This document shows, in pieces, positions 32,516 to 47,935 of a DNA stretch of 64,000 nt. The notes beneath the pieces were generated by a model that ran no database searches, had not been told where the DNA came from, and saw only the letters and a program-made list of their open reading frames with translations. The translations under genes and the position numbers were made by a program. Numbering within the stretch: the stretch's first letter is position 1; each line of letters opens with the position of its first letter. This DNA is from Cyathus striatus (taxonomy: Eukaryota; Basidiomycota; Agaricomycetes; Agaricales; Nidulariaceae), in the NCBI GenBank assembly GCA_025738555.1, contig JAOVFP010000001.1, positions 4,216,001 through 4,280,000 of the forward strand. Reading direction: 5' to 3'.

Positions 32516-34578
32516 CTACAGTGCGTTGTTCCAGATATTACGACCATTATCAACCACGCCAGGAATGTGTTTGGTGGAACGAAGAACTGAGTCCGGCGCA
32601 AACTTTTCATTGAGAACCGCAAGCTTAGAGCGGTACTCATCCATTCCGATATAAGCTCCACACATCCGACGTTTACCATCGAAGGCAGAACGCCCATGAA
32701 GAACCCTGTGATTGTCAACGACTGAAAAAGGATGATGTAGGCATGTTGTACGGAATGTGAAAGGAAGAAAAATAAACTTACCCACAGCCATGCCTGGCCG
32801 GAGTTGGACCCAGTATTCAGAGTCAGGGCTTGTGAGGCAGTTATACCACGCCCGAATAGCATCGTACCTTTTCCCCAAGGATCAATCACAAATCGAAAAT
32901 AAACGCACAAAGCCCTACTTACCATTTTTCGACGACATCTCCGTCGAGATGGTTCATGACGCTTCGATCATCGTTATTCCATCGTACCTGCGTCAGCTCT
33001 CCTGAATACGCATCATGGCCGAGAACGGGGTACCCAGAGGGCGGACTTGGGCGATACAATGCCGATAGCTCACCCGCAGCGTGTGCAGGAATGGGTATCT
33101 TGGAGAGGAGTTCATAGGCTTCTGGATTTAACTCATTTAAAATGGAAGCAACATAAAAACCATCGACTAAAAGTGTTGCTCCTCCTGATCCATCAGTATG
33201 CGACAGCAGATGGAAAAGTTGCAAACCGCAGGGATCTGTCTAGAGATAAAAATAACACAGTCGGTCAGTCTGTCAATCTGTATCAACACATGTTTCGAGA
33301 ACGAACAAAATACGTATTGTCGGTATGCGCGCCAAGAGCCAACGTGGTATATGCTGTATCGCCTTTGGCTAAATCTGATGTGAAATCCCAGAATTTGCCA
33401 TCTGTTTACGAGAAGACGAGCTACATTAATCACATGGAGCTGACAAGAGAGTTATATGCATACAGTGAGTTTCGCGGATGAAGCCAATCCTTTGGGAAAG
33501 TTCTTCCGTAGCTTCTGGGGTTGCTGGAACCCCAGATATGAAAGAGAAGCCAAAGGAGTCCTGCGATAGAGATTGTGAAGCAAGGTTTCAGGGAAGTCAA
33601 AAGTAGGGCGCGTGGCTTACAACGTTGGAGAGCCACTTGAATAGGCCTCGATCATCAGAGTTCATGACTTCCTCATAGGTTACAATGGGGGGCGATTGTT
33701 GTATGCCAGAACCCCAAAGGATCTTCCTGCTGAATAACGTTATAAGGTTAGATTAGATGTGTTACTAGTTAAGACATGAGGTCAAGAAGTATGTACTCAG
33801 TGAAAGATTGCCGTAGCTTGAATGCAGGATCGTACGAGTTTGTCTGTAGCCATGACCAGGGATAGAGAGAAACGTGTGGGTGTGATGAAGGCCCTAAAAA
33901 GCGACGGTGATTGAAGTTTTTGGCGATAGAAACAGGGAAAGACGCATACAAGTAACTTCTAAGCCATCAACTCTTGCCTCAGCACGGATAGGAGCAATGT
34001 CAGAGGGGATCTGGATTGGTAGGGCCATAGATTGGATTGCGCCCACTATGAAGGTGATAGGGAAAGGGTGCGCACATCAAAGGTGTTGTAAAGGCGCTGC
34101 TTGGTGATGGGATGGAAGCAGTTCGGGCAGCGACAGTGATCTCTGAGCCAAATGTTATGACTGATTTACATAGCGGAGTGAGCGGTGGGGGGGGGGGGCA
34201 AATAGAAGAAAAGGAGGGAAGTATACGAACAATCTGGACCAGTTTCGTGTGTCCCAGCCTATGGCTACTTTGTGGCGATCTATGCTAACGATGGGAAGGT
34301 CATCGGAGACAACGTCAAGAATAGATAAACGAGGGGAGAGGGAGGCGGCAGAAGCAGCGTTTCGAGATGAGTTTGTTGGGTGAGAAGACAGGGGACTGGA
34401 TGGTATGCCAGGGCGCTTCTGCAGAGGGTTAGATTGGGGGTGGATTGGCGGGAAAAGATGGCGGGGGCCGTACTGATGATATTGCTCGTGAGATGAGAAT
34501 TGGAATACGGGAAGATGGGGATGGTTGAACAGCAGATCTGTGGCGGATTGCAGCCTTGAGGAGAGGAGGGCGGAGCAT
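32516..34578 (-). CDS. trimethyllysine dioxygenase
   Basis: Fe(II)/2-oxoglutarate enzyme that hydroxylates N6-trimethyllysine, the first step of carnitine synthesis. Predicted 481 aa from 11 minus-strand exons: 34578-34474, 34418-34231, 34160-34076, 34010-33950, 33893-33797, 33729-33621, 33560-33464, 33401-33307, 33239-32923, 32867-32782, 32721-32516. The N-terminus MLRPPLLKAAIRHRS suggests mitochondrial import. An N-terminal domain with HNIWLRDHCRCPNCFHP (candidate zinc cysteines) is followed by the TauD-type core: SFGFSFISGVPATPEATEEL, LGAHTDNTYF (iron-binding HxD) and the late VVDNHRVLHGRSAF. The exon start at 33729 sits at a CAGCAG tandem acceptor, so two products differing by one residue are possible. 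An intron holds a run of 12 C on this strand. Confidence 0.93.
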
Positions 34579-35153
34579 GGCGGTATCCGGAAAATAAGAA
34601 AATAAAGGAAAATAAAAAGAAAATAAAAGGAAAGAAAAGGAAAAAGAAAGTAGTAATTAACACTGGGGGGGCGGGGAGGGAGTGGCGGTCATGCTCGGTC
34701 ATGTGAGTTATATGGATGCGTGGGCGTTGAATCGACGATCTGGGATCTGAATCTCGATCAGTGAGCGGGATCTGAGAATCCAAGTGGGAAGGAGTGTTGC
34801 CGTTGGAGAGCAGACTCAGTTCACTACAGTAACTGCTATTTATCATTATTGTAATTGTAATTGTAATTGCAGAGCGTATGTGCCTGACTTGCTCAGACTC
34901 TATCCGTTGTCCTGACCATCCTCACACGCCCTCCTTCTTTCATTCACTTACTCCGCGCTCCTTGCCTTTCCCTGTTGTTTCACTTTCAGTTTCGTCCCAT
35001 TCAGAGCCTGCCAGACTCCAGTGCCTCCTGCCCTCTTCACCTTTGCCTTTCCCGCTTTCTGCATACCTATTCATTTGCTCTGTAGTCTTCACCTGTCTCG
35101 CCCTTCGCAATTACCAAGTCCCCTTTCCACTTTCCCGCTAGGCTCGTCTTGCC
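34579..35153. other. intergenic region upstream of trimethyllysine dioxygenase and F-box gene
   Basis: 575 bp between divergent genes. It has an A/G-rich tract on the plus strand at about 34587-34650 and a long pyrimidine-rich stretch after 34900. No gene is recognised. Confidence 0.4.
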
Positions 35154-36875
35154 ATGTACGGCCTCCCCCCACCACACCATCCCTACTTTATACCCGAGCG
35201 CTCCCTCATCTCTATCCTTCCTTCCGTCCACGGGTTCTTGCTGATTTATATCAATCCATCTCCTTCCTGGCCCTTTTAACCTTTTCTTCCTCTTACCTCC
35301 TCCATCTCGACCCATGCTTGCCTCCCTTCCCTCGACTGGTTTCCCCTCAGGTCGGCTCTCTCTTGTCCAACGTCCCTCATATCTTACCTCTTCAATTGCA
35401 TCCTATTACAGCTTCTCACAGGCAAGCAATCCTTGAAAGGATTGATAGGAAACAAAGCAGAATATTTCTATTGCGCAAGGAAATAGATGCTCTCGCCCGA
35501 GACATAGAATGCGACCGTTTCTTCATTGCCACTCACCGTAAGCTACCCCCAGAAATCCTCGGAGAAATATTCAGTTATGCTGCCACTCATGGACATGCAA
35601 AATGGATTGCTCCGTTCATCCTTTCACATGTTTCTAGGAGATGGCGAGTAAGTTATATGCAAACTTTATCATCCTGATTGTGGCGCTGTCTGATATTTTG
35701 CCTCTTTCTTGATGTAGCAAGTAGCACATCGCACATCACTCGTATGGAGTTACCCATGCATTAGTATTATGCAAAACTCGGGTTCTTCACAACTAACCAA
35801 AATCTGGCTCGAACGCTCTGGCTCTTGTCCTCTTTATTTAAGATTCGAGACTACAGACCGAAATGCTTCCACCCGTGAAGGAATGAGGAAAGACTTGCTT
35901 GCGGAACTCTTTGCTTTCTTACGCCCCCACGCTGATAGGTGGCTCAGTGTTAACATTTGCATAGACTCCTATCATTCAATCTGGAATGTTCAGGCTCTTA
36001 TTCAACAATTCAATTTCCCTATGCCTATGCTCCAGAATTTTTCTTTGGACACTGCTAGGAATATGTGGCAAGACTATTGCGTCCTTCGAGAAGCAGTTCC
36101 TCAGCTGAGGCAGCTCACCATCGGTCACTGTCGCCCTAGCGTTCATAACCATTGGCTTCCTCAGCTTCAAGAACTAATTATTACACAGGCAACGCACTGC
36201 ATTTTTTATATTCACCGATTGCTCCAGGTTTGTACTGGGCTAAGAATATTAACTCTTGATGCCAATATACCAGAGCGTGAACTTCCTTCAGGCTTGCCAC
36301 CTGTAACTCTGCATTCTCTAGAGTTCCTTCGGCTCAATGATCTCAAGTACATGCCATATCTCCGCGTTCCTACCTTGACCACGTTGGAAATTAGAAAAGA
36401 CAAACTCGTTGGGCCCCACGAGGCGTTTATGCTCATCACAAGTCTACGCATGATGTTGCTCGTGTCGGAGAATTCTACTCTGCGTGAACTAACCCTGGAT
36501 AACGTCGATATTGGCCATATCACCCTAAGCGCCATGAAGGACTTACCTTCCCTTGAGGTCATCACCATGAAAAATTGCCCCGTAACTGATCAGTCACTGC
36601 GCATTTTAGAAGACAACACGATATGTCCTCGCCTTCACGCTCTAAATTTTTTTGCTTGTGATATGCTCAATAGCTCCATCGCTAGCGTCGGAAAGGCACG
36701 TAATGCAGCCTCAGCTTCTGCAACACGAGTTCAGCGGATGATGCTTTTTGACTGCCTGTCCGTGAACGGACATACCATAAACGAACTTCGGGACTGCGAT
36801 CATCCGCTACAAATTTGTTGGGTCCCTTCCACCCGCTCGACTGCAATCGTAAGTCGACCAATGCTGATGATCTAA
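35154..36875 (+). CDS. F-box protein with leucine-rich-type repeats
   Basis: The firm part is exon about 35352-35647 joined to 35718-36875. An N-terminal coiled region (AILERIDRKQSRIFLLRKEI) leads to the F-box LPPEILGEIFSYA, then PFILSHVSRRWRQVAHRTSL. The following roughly 370 residues have irregular LRR-like units such as LRQLTIGHCRPS, LRILTLDANIP, LREILDN-like and LEVITMKNCPVTDQSLRIL. This resembles the large, expanded family of F-box-like proteins of Agaricomycetes, which recruit targets to SCF ubiquitin ligases. The start is uncertain: no ATG precedes the F-box in frame. A first exon from the ATG at 35154, with a donor after SILPS, is possible but unsupported. Confidence 0.7.
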
Positions 36876-37278
36876 AAATAGAACTGACGCGTTAAAATTA
36901 AGATCGAGGAGAACGCGACGTAAGTGTTTCTCGATTGAGCTATTAACATGCCTCATGGACGTTGCTATCTCTTGGTTTATGTCACATTGCTCATACTTAA
37001 GTACTTATTAAACGGATAATAGTCTCGAGGTGCATAATTCTTGATCCCATTGGAGTACGTACTTACTACATACAATACAACTAATTCGTTATCGAAGCAT
37101 TTACTATTTATTGTGCATAAGCAACTGTAAATTTGCTGTTTACCTGTTTTATCACTCATTTAATATCGTGGCGACAGTAGGAAAGAGAATTGGTTGATAT
37201 ATATTACAAGGAGATGCAAGCAGACAATAACGATGATGCTATGTACTTTTCGTCGGCCGAAAATCGAAAAAAAACACT
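36876..37278. other. intergenic region between convergent F-box and ILV5 genes
   Basis: 403 bp, AT-rich, with no recognised gene. Confidence 0.4.
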
Positions 37279-38720
37279 TTACTCAGACTCAGGCTTATAG
37301 TCAGGGCGCAGTGAGCGCACAACCTTTCCTGCGCGCCAGATCTCTTGGTTGTCGATTTCAGCCAACTCCTTGGCAAGATCCTGGCGGTAAGTATCACGGC
37401 TGTTATACTCGAGAGACTTGCGGGTCTCAGTACCATTCCTGACACTCTCGTAGAGCTTTTCGAAGATGGGAAGGTTAGCTTCCTCGAAGATGGGAGCCCA
37501 GTCGAGAGCACCGCGACGAGCAGTGGTAGAGCAAGCATTGTACATGTAATCCATACTAAAACATGTTGATGTCAGTAGGAGCACTCTGAATGCGAATTGT
37601 AATACACATACCCCTTGGCACCGATCAAAGGATAGAGGGACTGCGTAGCTTCCTCGACGGTCTCATTGAAGGCTTCAGATGGGGAGTGGCCATTCTTGCG
37701 GAGCACTTTGTATTGTGCCAAGAACATACCCTCTGCCAAAGGTGTTAGCATGATTAAACGGATATCAAAAGCATGGTAGACTTACGAATACCACCCATGA
37801 GAACACCTCGTTCGCCATAGAGATCAGAGTAGACTTCCTTCTCGAAGGTAGTTTCGTACATGTAACCAGAGCCAACGGCAACACCAAGAGCAATGGCCTT
37901 CTCCTTGGCCTTGCCAGTGACATCTTGCCAGATAGCAATGCTGGAGTTGATACCACGACCCTCCTTAAAGAGGGTCCGGACTGTGCGGCCAGAGCCCTTG
38001 GGAGCAACAAGGATGACATCAACGTCAGTGGGAGGGATGACGTGAGTATCATCTTTGTAGACGACGGAGAAACCGTGAGAGAAGTAGAGCGTCTTGCCCT
38101 TGGTGATGAGAGGAGCAATCTGAGGCCATGTCTGCGACTGGGCGGCATCGGACAGAAGGTTCATAATAATTGTGCCCTTATTGATGGCTTCCTCAATGGG
38201 GAAAAGGGTCTCGCCAGGAACCTGACATGAGGTTCAGAAATTTTTTGAACACGGCACCATATTGAAAATAACGTACCCAGCCATCCTCCATGGCCTGCTT
38301 CCAGCTCTCACCGTTCTCGCGAACACCAATAATGACATTGAGGCCGTTGTCACGAGCGTTCATGCCCTGACCGTGACCTTGTGACCCGTAGCCAATGAGA
38401 GCAAGGGTATCATTCTTGAAGTACTCTTGAAGCTTAGGAAGAGGCCAGTCACTGCGCTCATAGACAACCTCTTTAGTTCCAGCGAAGTCAAGCGTCTTGA
38501 CTCCACGGACACCCTACGTAAGAATTAGTGAGCGAACAAGAACGTTCGAAAGTAAGCCAACCTGAGGGATGGAAGTCTGGGTAGCCTTAGCAGCGGCAGC
38601 GCGTGCGAGCAGGGAGTAGGACGCGGTGTGTGGCTTCGCAGCTGTGGTGATGGCAGAGCGAGAGGCACGACGTGCAGAGGCGCGAATAGACTGGGAGGCA
38701 GAGCGAGCGAGGGAGGCCAT
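37279..38720 (-). CDS. ILV5: ketol-acid reductoisomerase, mitochondrial
   Basis: NADPH-dependent enzyme of valine, leucine and isoleucine synthesis. Predicted 409 aa from minus-strand exons 38720-38562, 38513-38277, 38221-37786, 37732-37612 and 37555-37279. The N-terminus [20 protein letters not shown] is a typical mitochondrial presequence. The Rossmann motif [49 protein letters not shown] and the C-terminal domain with [19 protein letters not shown] are conserved. It is divergent from VPS34. A TGACTC box (minus strand, 38786-38791) lies about 66 bp upstream of the start. Confidence 0.96.
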
Positions 38721-39061
38721 GGTGGATGTTGGGAACAAGTTGAATGGCTTCGTATACCTTTTCTACTTAATTTCGAGGGTCGGACGAGTCACGTTTATCG
38801 GCCGAGTGTTCCCGACTATTACCGAACAAATACAGGGGCCCTGATACGTGTTCGGCTTCGAAGAGCCTTGGAATCGGGTTGCAGCGCGATGGGAACTGGA
38901 TCCCTGTGTTTGTTCTAGACGCCCATGGCAAATAAATCTCTCTGTCTTCCTTCCTCTTCTGGAAGTGTCGCGCTTTGCATTGGCGGCAGCCTTGACGCCC
39001 ACTTGCTCCAGCTTCCTCTCACTGCAATAATACACTTTCGTTGTTTCTCTAGCACATACCC
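38721..39061. promoter_or_regulatory. shared upstream region of ILV5 and VPS34
   Basis: 341 bp between divergent starts. At 38786-38791 the plus strand reads GAGTCA, i.e. TGACTC toward ILV5, the core of Gcn4/CPC1-type sites used in general amino acid control. Control by such a factor is inference. Confidence 0.45.
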
Positions 39062-42276
<3,215 letters not shown>

Positions 42277-42327
42277 TCCTATTGGGTATATTTGTGGCAT
42301 CTATTCGTTGTATAATATCTGTATTTA

Positions 42328-44943
42328 TTATGCAATCGTACTCCATATTCTATCTTCAACCGCTCTAACTACCTCAGGCGATGTGTTTAAACTTGTCATG
42401 AAATATGCCACGTCACCCAATGTCCTGTAATGTATATTAAATGGTGCACCTCCAGGGGCGACTGAAAGATTCGGTGACTCCAACCATTTCGACAGTGGCT
42501 CGAATAACATCTGAGCAGATGATGAGGTATATCCTATATCTGATGTCAACAAACGAGCAATATAAACTAAGATGAATTTTAATTTACCAGCACTGTCGTC
42601 TCTCATTTTAATAGACAAGACACATCCCAAAGCCATTACCTCCTCTACTACCGGAAGCTTGGAAAGCGCATGTACAAATCGAGAGTCCCAGAAACTCCAA
42701 ACAGTACCCGGAGCGCCATCGGCTTGATGCCAATTATTTTGAGCTGCCAACCATTCTCCACTGGTTTTCATTTTATCGATCAGTTTTAGTGTTTCATTGG
42801 CGACTTCGCAACCAACTGGATGCGCTGTGTAGGAGTGTCCATGAAGAAGCGCATCTGCCTTTTTATCACTTAAGAATGCCTCAAAGACGGACTTTGAAGC
42901 TAAAGTAACAGCAAGAGGTACCAATCCACCTGTGAGGATTTTAGCATTCACTGATATGTCGGGGTAAACTCCGAGTAGAGGGCCCGTGCTCTCCATCCCT
43001 AAGCGGTAAAGACCAACGAAAACCTCATCGAATATGACAGGCATTCCAGACCAGTTCGTTGACACGCCAGAGCGCCTACTGCGAACAACATCGACCAGAA
43101 CACGCTGAAAAACTGGATCGACAAATATCATACCACCGGCACCCATCACAAGTGGTTCAATTACAAGTGCAGCAAGTTTGGGCCCACCAGTGCGTTCCAA
43201 GTTCATAAGGGTACGCTCAATGTAAAGGGCATACGCTCTGGCAAGTGGTGTGCCGAGCCGTTCTTCTACATCATAAACCCACGATAAAGATTTTGCATTG
43301 ATTGTATTGGCTTTGGGCGTCGCCGACACAGCTGGTGGAACAGAAATGATAACGTTCCCATTTTTTATGCCAACTGATGGAGGTTCAAACCAGTAGCCTT
43401 TGGCATTATGCCATTCACATGTATAAATACCTTCTTCGCAGGCATCCATTGCACCAATCGTATCTCCGTGATAGCTACCTTTCAATCCCAGAATACCAAG
43501 ATTTTTCTTCGATGCTGAATCCAATTCTAAGCTGTTTCGAGAGGCGTATGCCCGAAGTGCCATTTTAAGTGCGACTTCCATCCCAGTAGAGCCGTTGTCA
43601 GAAAAGAACGCACGGGAAGCCCATCCTTTGCCCGGACCATCGTGTACTAATCGTTCTGCCAGCTGCAGTGCAGGCATATGTGTAGCCCGGGGAAACATAA
43701 CGTGACCGTATCGTCCGCTCGTCTTCGCAGCTGCAAATGCTAGCGACGTATGGCTGTGTCCAACTGTCTGAGTCCACCAGGACGCTGACCCATCGAATTC
43801 TGGGAGGAGAACACTATTTTTCTTCTCTTTGTGATAAGGATTGAATACACTGAAGAAATCGCCATATGCGCTATCGATCACAGTGACATCTTTCTCGCCT
43901 TCGATGGTTTTGTGCTGTACGAATGGCCACCAAATAGTATCTAGTGTTCGCTTGGGCATCGTCTCCAAATTATTCAAGCGTCGAGAATGGCAATCGTCCA
44001 AATGATTTACAATATCACTTACTCCGTTTGTCTCGGTCGATGCAATTAGAGCATCGTAATATTGGTTCGTAGTTTTAAAATTTTCAGATGAGTCTGAAAG
44101 ACGCTCGGGAGGGGCATCCACTGCTGAGACACGAATTCCTCGTTCCGCAAAGTACGAATGCAAATATTCCCAATTCCTGTAGTATTGATCTCGGAAGATG
44201 AGGACAACATCAACGATATAGCCGCGTACAAGGAGAGACTCGTATGCAGAGATTGTTGAGGATATCCCACCCAGCTTCGAATCTCCAATAAGGACCGTTG
44301 GCAAAAACAGTGGCCTGTAACAATCGGCTTGAGGTGTTCCAGAGAGGCTAGGACTGTGTACACCTACGAGTCCGAGAAGATTCAGTTAATAATACATAAA
44401 TTTTCACGCATCATTACCTCCTGCTGTTTCCACATATGCATGGGCATATGTATTAATACTTGTAGCATAATTCTTCAAACGGTTTGCTACAGAGTTGACC
44501 ACAGTCCTATCCGATGGAATCTGTATTCAGATACATATGAGCATGTTCCAGCGCCTTCCCACGTTATAGCTTCGCCACTCACGTCCGAACCATCGCCTGT
44601 AGAAGCTAGTTTAACAGCAAGATGTGGACTGACAGGTTCCTTGTATCGAAATATACACTCTGACTTAATTAGTGCAGCAAAGTCTCCTCCAAACCGTTTG
44701 ACATGCCTAACCAACTCAGAAGTGCATAACAGATAACTACAATTTAAAAACATACAGGTCATCTGCATCTTCAATAGGCCCCGTACTTATTGGCTTTAAG
44801 TAGAAAACTGGATTCTTTTTGGTGGCAGATGCGCGGACTAACGCGGTAGTAAGGATTGTTTTCCCAACGTCTGTGTTGGCACCAAAGATTTGGTGTACCT
44901 TGAGGTGTTTAAAGAGAGAAGACATGCAGGAAGAGACGTCCAA
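42328..44943 (-). CDS. bifunctional dethiobiotin synthetase and DAPA aminotransferase
   Basis: Fuses the last two steps before biotin synthase. Predicted 816 aa (810 if the second Met at 44925 is used) from minus-strand exons 44943-44756, 44706-44583, 44520-44418 and 44363-42328. The N-terminal BioD domain has IFGANTDVGKTILTTALVRA (P-loop), YLKPISTGPIEDADD, PVSPHLAVKLA, VETAGGVHSPSLSG and LIGDSKLGGISSTISA. The C-terminal BioA domain is a class III aminotransferase with WWPFVQH, FFSDNGSTGMEVALKMALRA and the PLP lysine in AKILTGGLVPLA. The fused order matches known plant and fungal BIO3-BIO1 proteins, which are mitochondrial in plants. Confidence 0.94.
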
Positions 44944-45617
44944 TTTTCAATGACATGTAGTACTTTGTTGGTCCTCGGAAGATACAGCAGGTGTGCAATT
45001 TGAAAGGAATCCCATGTTGCATATTATCCCCACACAAGGGACTCTCGGTTTTTCTTGGGGACGCGAACAATCACCGTGTAAACTCCGCTGACTTGAGTTG
45101 CACGTGGTTTTGACCAAGTTTACCTGATTTATCATTTCGTTATTCATTATTCAGGCTCTAGGCTCATCAAATCCCCTCCCACGATTTCACGTGGTCTATT
45201 CCGGATATAGACCGACCACGAAACGTGAGAGGGGCTTAGACGAAAGTAGTAGGGAAAGTGAAGGGCAATGTAAAATAACGAAGTAAATCATACCTGTGGC
45301 CTCGGGTTCAACTCCAGCTCATGGAATTATGAGAAAGGAAATGTGTCCCAGTGTGAATGCCACCATCCTATGTAAATTTTATGAATAAATAGTTAGCATA
45401 TAGAAGTATACGTGCCAAAAGGTGCAGACAAATCTGTACCATTCAAATGCAAGAATGGGTGACTTTCCGTAGGAATCTATTCACATTTATTTTGAATAGA
45501 TTCAAATAGATCGCTGTTCACCGAGATGCTGATCCTCGCTTATTGTCACATAGTTGGAGGTGGGGCCGTACAGACCTTCATAGATTTTGAAGTCTATGGA
45601 GAACTTAAGGCCCCTCG
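44944..45617. other. intergenic region between biotin gene and element A
   Basis: 674 bp with no recognised gene. It contains an imperfect palindrome at 45188-45226 (TTTCACGTGGTCTAT paired with ATAGACC..CCACGAAACGTGA) about 250 bp upstream of the biotin gene. Confidence 0.45.
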
Positions 45618-46383
45618 TGTTACGTACCGATTCCCTTCCTACTGGGAAACGAATGCGACGACACCCGGAGGGTGTGGGAGAACTATAACGGAAACCTGAA
45701 GTGAGTACAGGTATGGGAACAAGAGCGGAAGTGCGGAAGTGAACCGTGGCTTCAGCGTATGTGCTGTGCCGCCTGGATATCCCCAGGGAATGGTTCATAT
45801 TTCACAACAGACGATATCCAATGTAAGGAAACGTTCCAGAGTACAAGAGAGGGCTTCGCCACTACACTAGGCAGTGGAAGAGAAACCTGAAGGAAAACCT
45901 GGAGCGGGTTTTGGAACTTAGTGTAGGAAGAAAGTGTACAGAGTTGATACAAATACTGAAGACTACCTATTACATCTGGAAGACTACTTATACTAAGTAG
46001 GAACCTGTAGATATGAATGTAGAAGTATTATACAAAGGACAAGTCAAAGGAGTAAGTAGGAAATGAAGTCTTGGCAAAGCGGAGTAGGGGTGCAAATGAC
46101 ACGCTCAGAATGAAGAATAAGGAACTAATCTACAAAGGCCATAATGAAACATATAAGTAGGAATGGAAGAGAGGAGTAATAGAATGATGACGCAGTGAGG
46201 CCGTCATAAGAGAAAGTATGTATCTGAAGTATCCGATAGAAAACCCGACAGGTTCCAGGTACGTTCCCAGGCGGGAATGTCGGGAAGTGTAAACCTGAAG
46301 CAGGTACGTTCCGGGAACGGACCGGGTATGTTAGAAGGTCATGTGGGAATGTCGGCACAATGTATCCAGACATGGATATAACA
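45618..46383 (-). repeat. 3' LTR of element A
   Basis: 766 bp bounded by TGTTACGTAC on the left and GGATATAACA on the right, so TG..CA ends with a TGTTA/TAACA inverted repeat. It is next to a purine-rich tract on the minus strand. Its first ~130 bp match 63447-63575 at the other end of the element. Confidence 0.75.
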
Positions 46384-47220
46384 GTATCCCCCTTTTAGGG
46401 CCGAGCCCACGAGGTCATACTGTGTGCGAGAATATATAACTAAAAATAATACAAGAAATCCTATTGGTCAGTGAATGTTCAAATAACAGAAAGAGAGCGC
46501 ATCTGATTCCTTTGGCAAGGGAAGTAGCAAAGGTGTGAACTACAAGTTCCTGAGTAAGTTCCAGCAAGTCGTAGCTGAACCCGAGACCTATTAACACTGC
46601 CCATGGATGTGGAAGGACATGTGCATCAATATTCCACTGATAGCCATTCGTTCCAGATGTTCCGATAATGCGGCAAGCTTGGTTGCACTGCCGATTGTAT
46701 ATCCGACTGAGATGAGTGTTGGAACTGGGTTGGAAGCATCAGAAGAGTTGGGAATGGATGGGGAAGTGATTGGAAGATATTGGATGAGGTCTGGGTTGGA
46801 TGCGGAAGTAGCAGGAACTGCCGGGGAAAATGCAGGAAGCATTGGAAGATAGTGTAGTCTATCAAGTTGAGTTACAGATGTCGTGATGCCAATTTCCAGG
46901 TGGTAGGCAAACTCGATAAGTTGTCCTGAGATGTTTCCAAGGTATCTGGGCACGTTGTCCATGTTTCCATATTGAAACCTTGCTCGTGGAATGCCTCTGG
47001 GATCCGGATGCATATGAGGAAGTTGTGACAGGTGCCGGAATTGCGTCGGAAGGTGTGGAAGTAGCTCGGGTCAAGTCGCAAACGCAGAGGGAGTGATGGA
47101 AATGGTCATAACATGTTACCGAAGAATTAAATGTACTTGTATCTCGTTTATTGCTTGTTATTCGTTGTTTTTGGTTTTTGTATAAGGTGAAACTGCAAGT
47201 GGATAATAAGTAACGTGAAT
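46384..47220 (-). other. element A region between pol stop and 3' LTR
   Basis: 837 bp inside element A. The polypurine tract (AAAAGGGGGA on the minus strand) sits beside the LTR. A 140-codon minus-strand frame (46591-47013), rich in Ser and Pro, has no recognised family and may not be coding. Confidence 0.5.
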
Positions 47221-47935
47221 TTAAGAAATAGGAATAGGGCCGGGCTTATCCGGATAGTGGGAGTGGAACTCTTCAATGATATCCATAGCGTGTTCCAGTT
47301 CCGTGGCCAGAAGCCATGAAAACTCTTCATCGGTCCCTTCATACCCTAGCCAGCGTACGTAGTACCTCAGTTTGCAACGCAAACGACGATCCAGTTTAGA
47401 GTCCAAGATTTCCGAGACCTCGTATTCAATATCACCATCAACCTGGACAGGTGGTGGTGGAGGAATAATGCGATCTGGAATAGTATTTTCAGTATTGGGT
47501 TCAAGCATGGATACATGGAATACTGGGTGGACTGCACAAAATTGTTCTGGAAGGCGCAAGGTACGCGAATGCAATCCGGCAAGTGCGATGACTTCAAAAG
47601 GTCCTAGGAACTTTTCTGCAAGTTTCTGGGATGGTCGGGTTGTCCAGAAGTACTCGGCTTTGACGTATACCTTTGTCCCAACGGGGAATGCAGGTGCGGG
47701 TTTGCGACGCGCATCGGCGGGTGCTTGGTAACGTTTCTGCACACTGAGTATTTCGGTCCGAAGCATCTCGTGAAGTTCCTCAAGGTTTACTGCGAAGTGC
47801 TGGGCACGAGCGGAAGTGAGATCACGTTCCGGATGTATTGCAAGGTTTGGGTGATAACCCTTGTTTGCATAGAACGGTGAAATTCCTGTGGTTGCGCTCG
47901 GTGCATTATTGTAAGCAAATTCAGCAAGAGGTAAG
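47221..47935 (-). pseudogene. element A integrase C-terminus and chromodomain
   Basis: Continues the integrase frame cut at 58921: LAEFAYNNAPSATTGISPF, then the GPF-type stretch KFLGPFEVIALAG, LPEQFCAVHPVFHVSMLEP and a chromodomain (EYEVSEILDSKLDRRLRCKL, YYVRWLGYEGTDEEFSWL). The stop is at 47221. It lacks its 5' part here because element B lies in between. Confidence 0.9.
47931..47935. repeat. target-site duplication of element B, left copy
   Basis: GTAAG directly before the left LTR; the same five bases follow the right LTR at 58921-58925. Confidence 0.9.

Noticed and set aside
34280..34846. 188-codon minus-strand ORF upstream of trimethyllysine dioxygenase
   Set aside because: It runs in the wrong frame over two exons and introns of the dioxygenase; the family sequence (HKVAIGWDTRNW) is in another frame.
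42430..44304. Long minus-strand ORF as a stand-alone aminotransferase starting at MPTVLIGDSK
   Set aside because: The sequence before it splices cleanly into a BioD domain with matching phases, and MPTVLIGDSK lies inside the BioD domain rather than at its start.
46591..47013. 140-codon minus-strand ORF between pol and LTR of element A as a gene
   Set aside because: Low-complexity Ser/Pro/Ile composition, no family and overlapping open frames in other phases; treated as non-coding 3' region.
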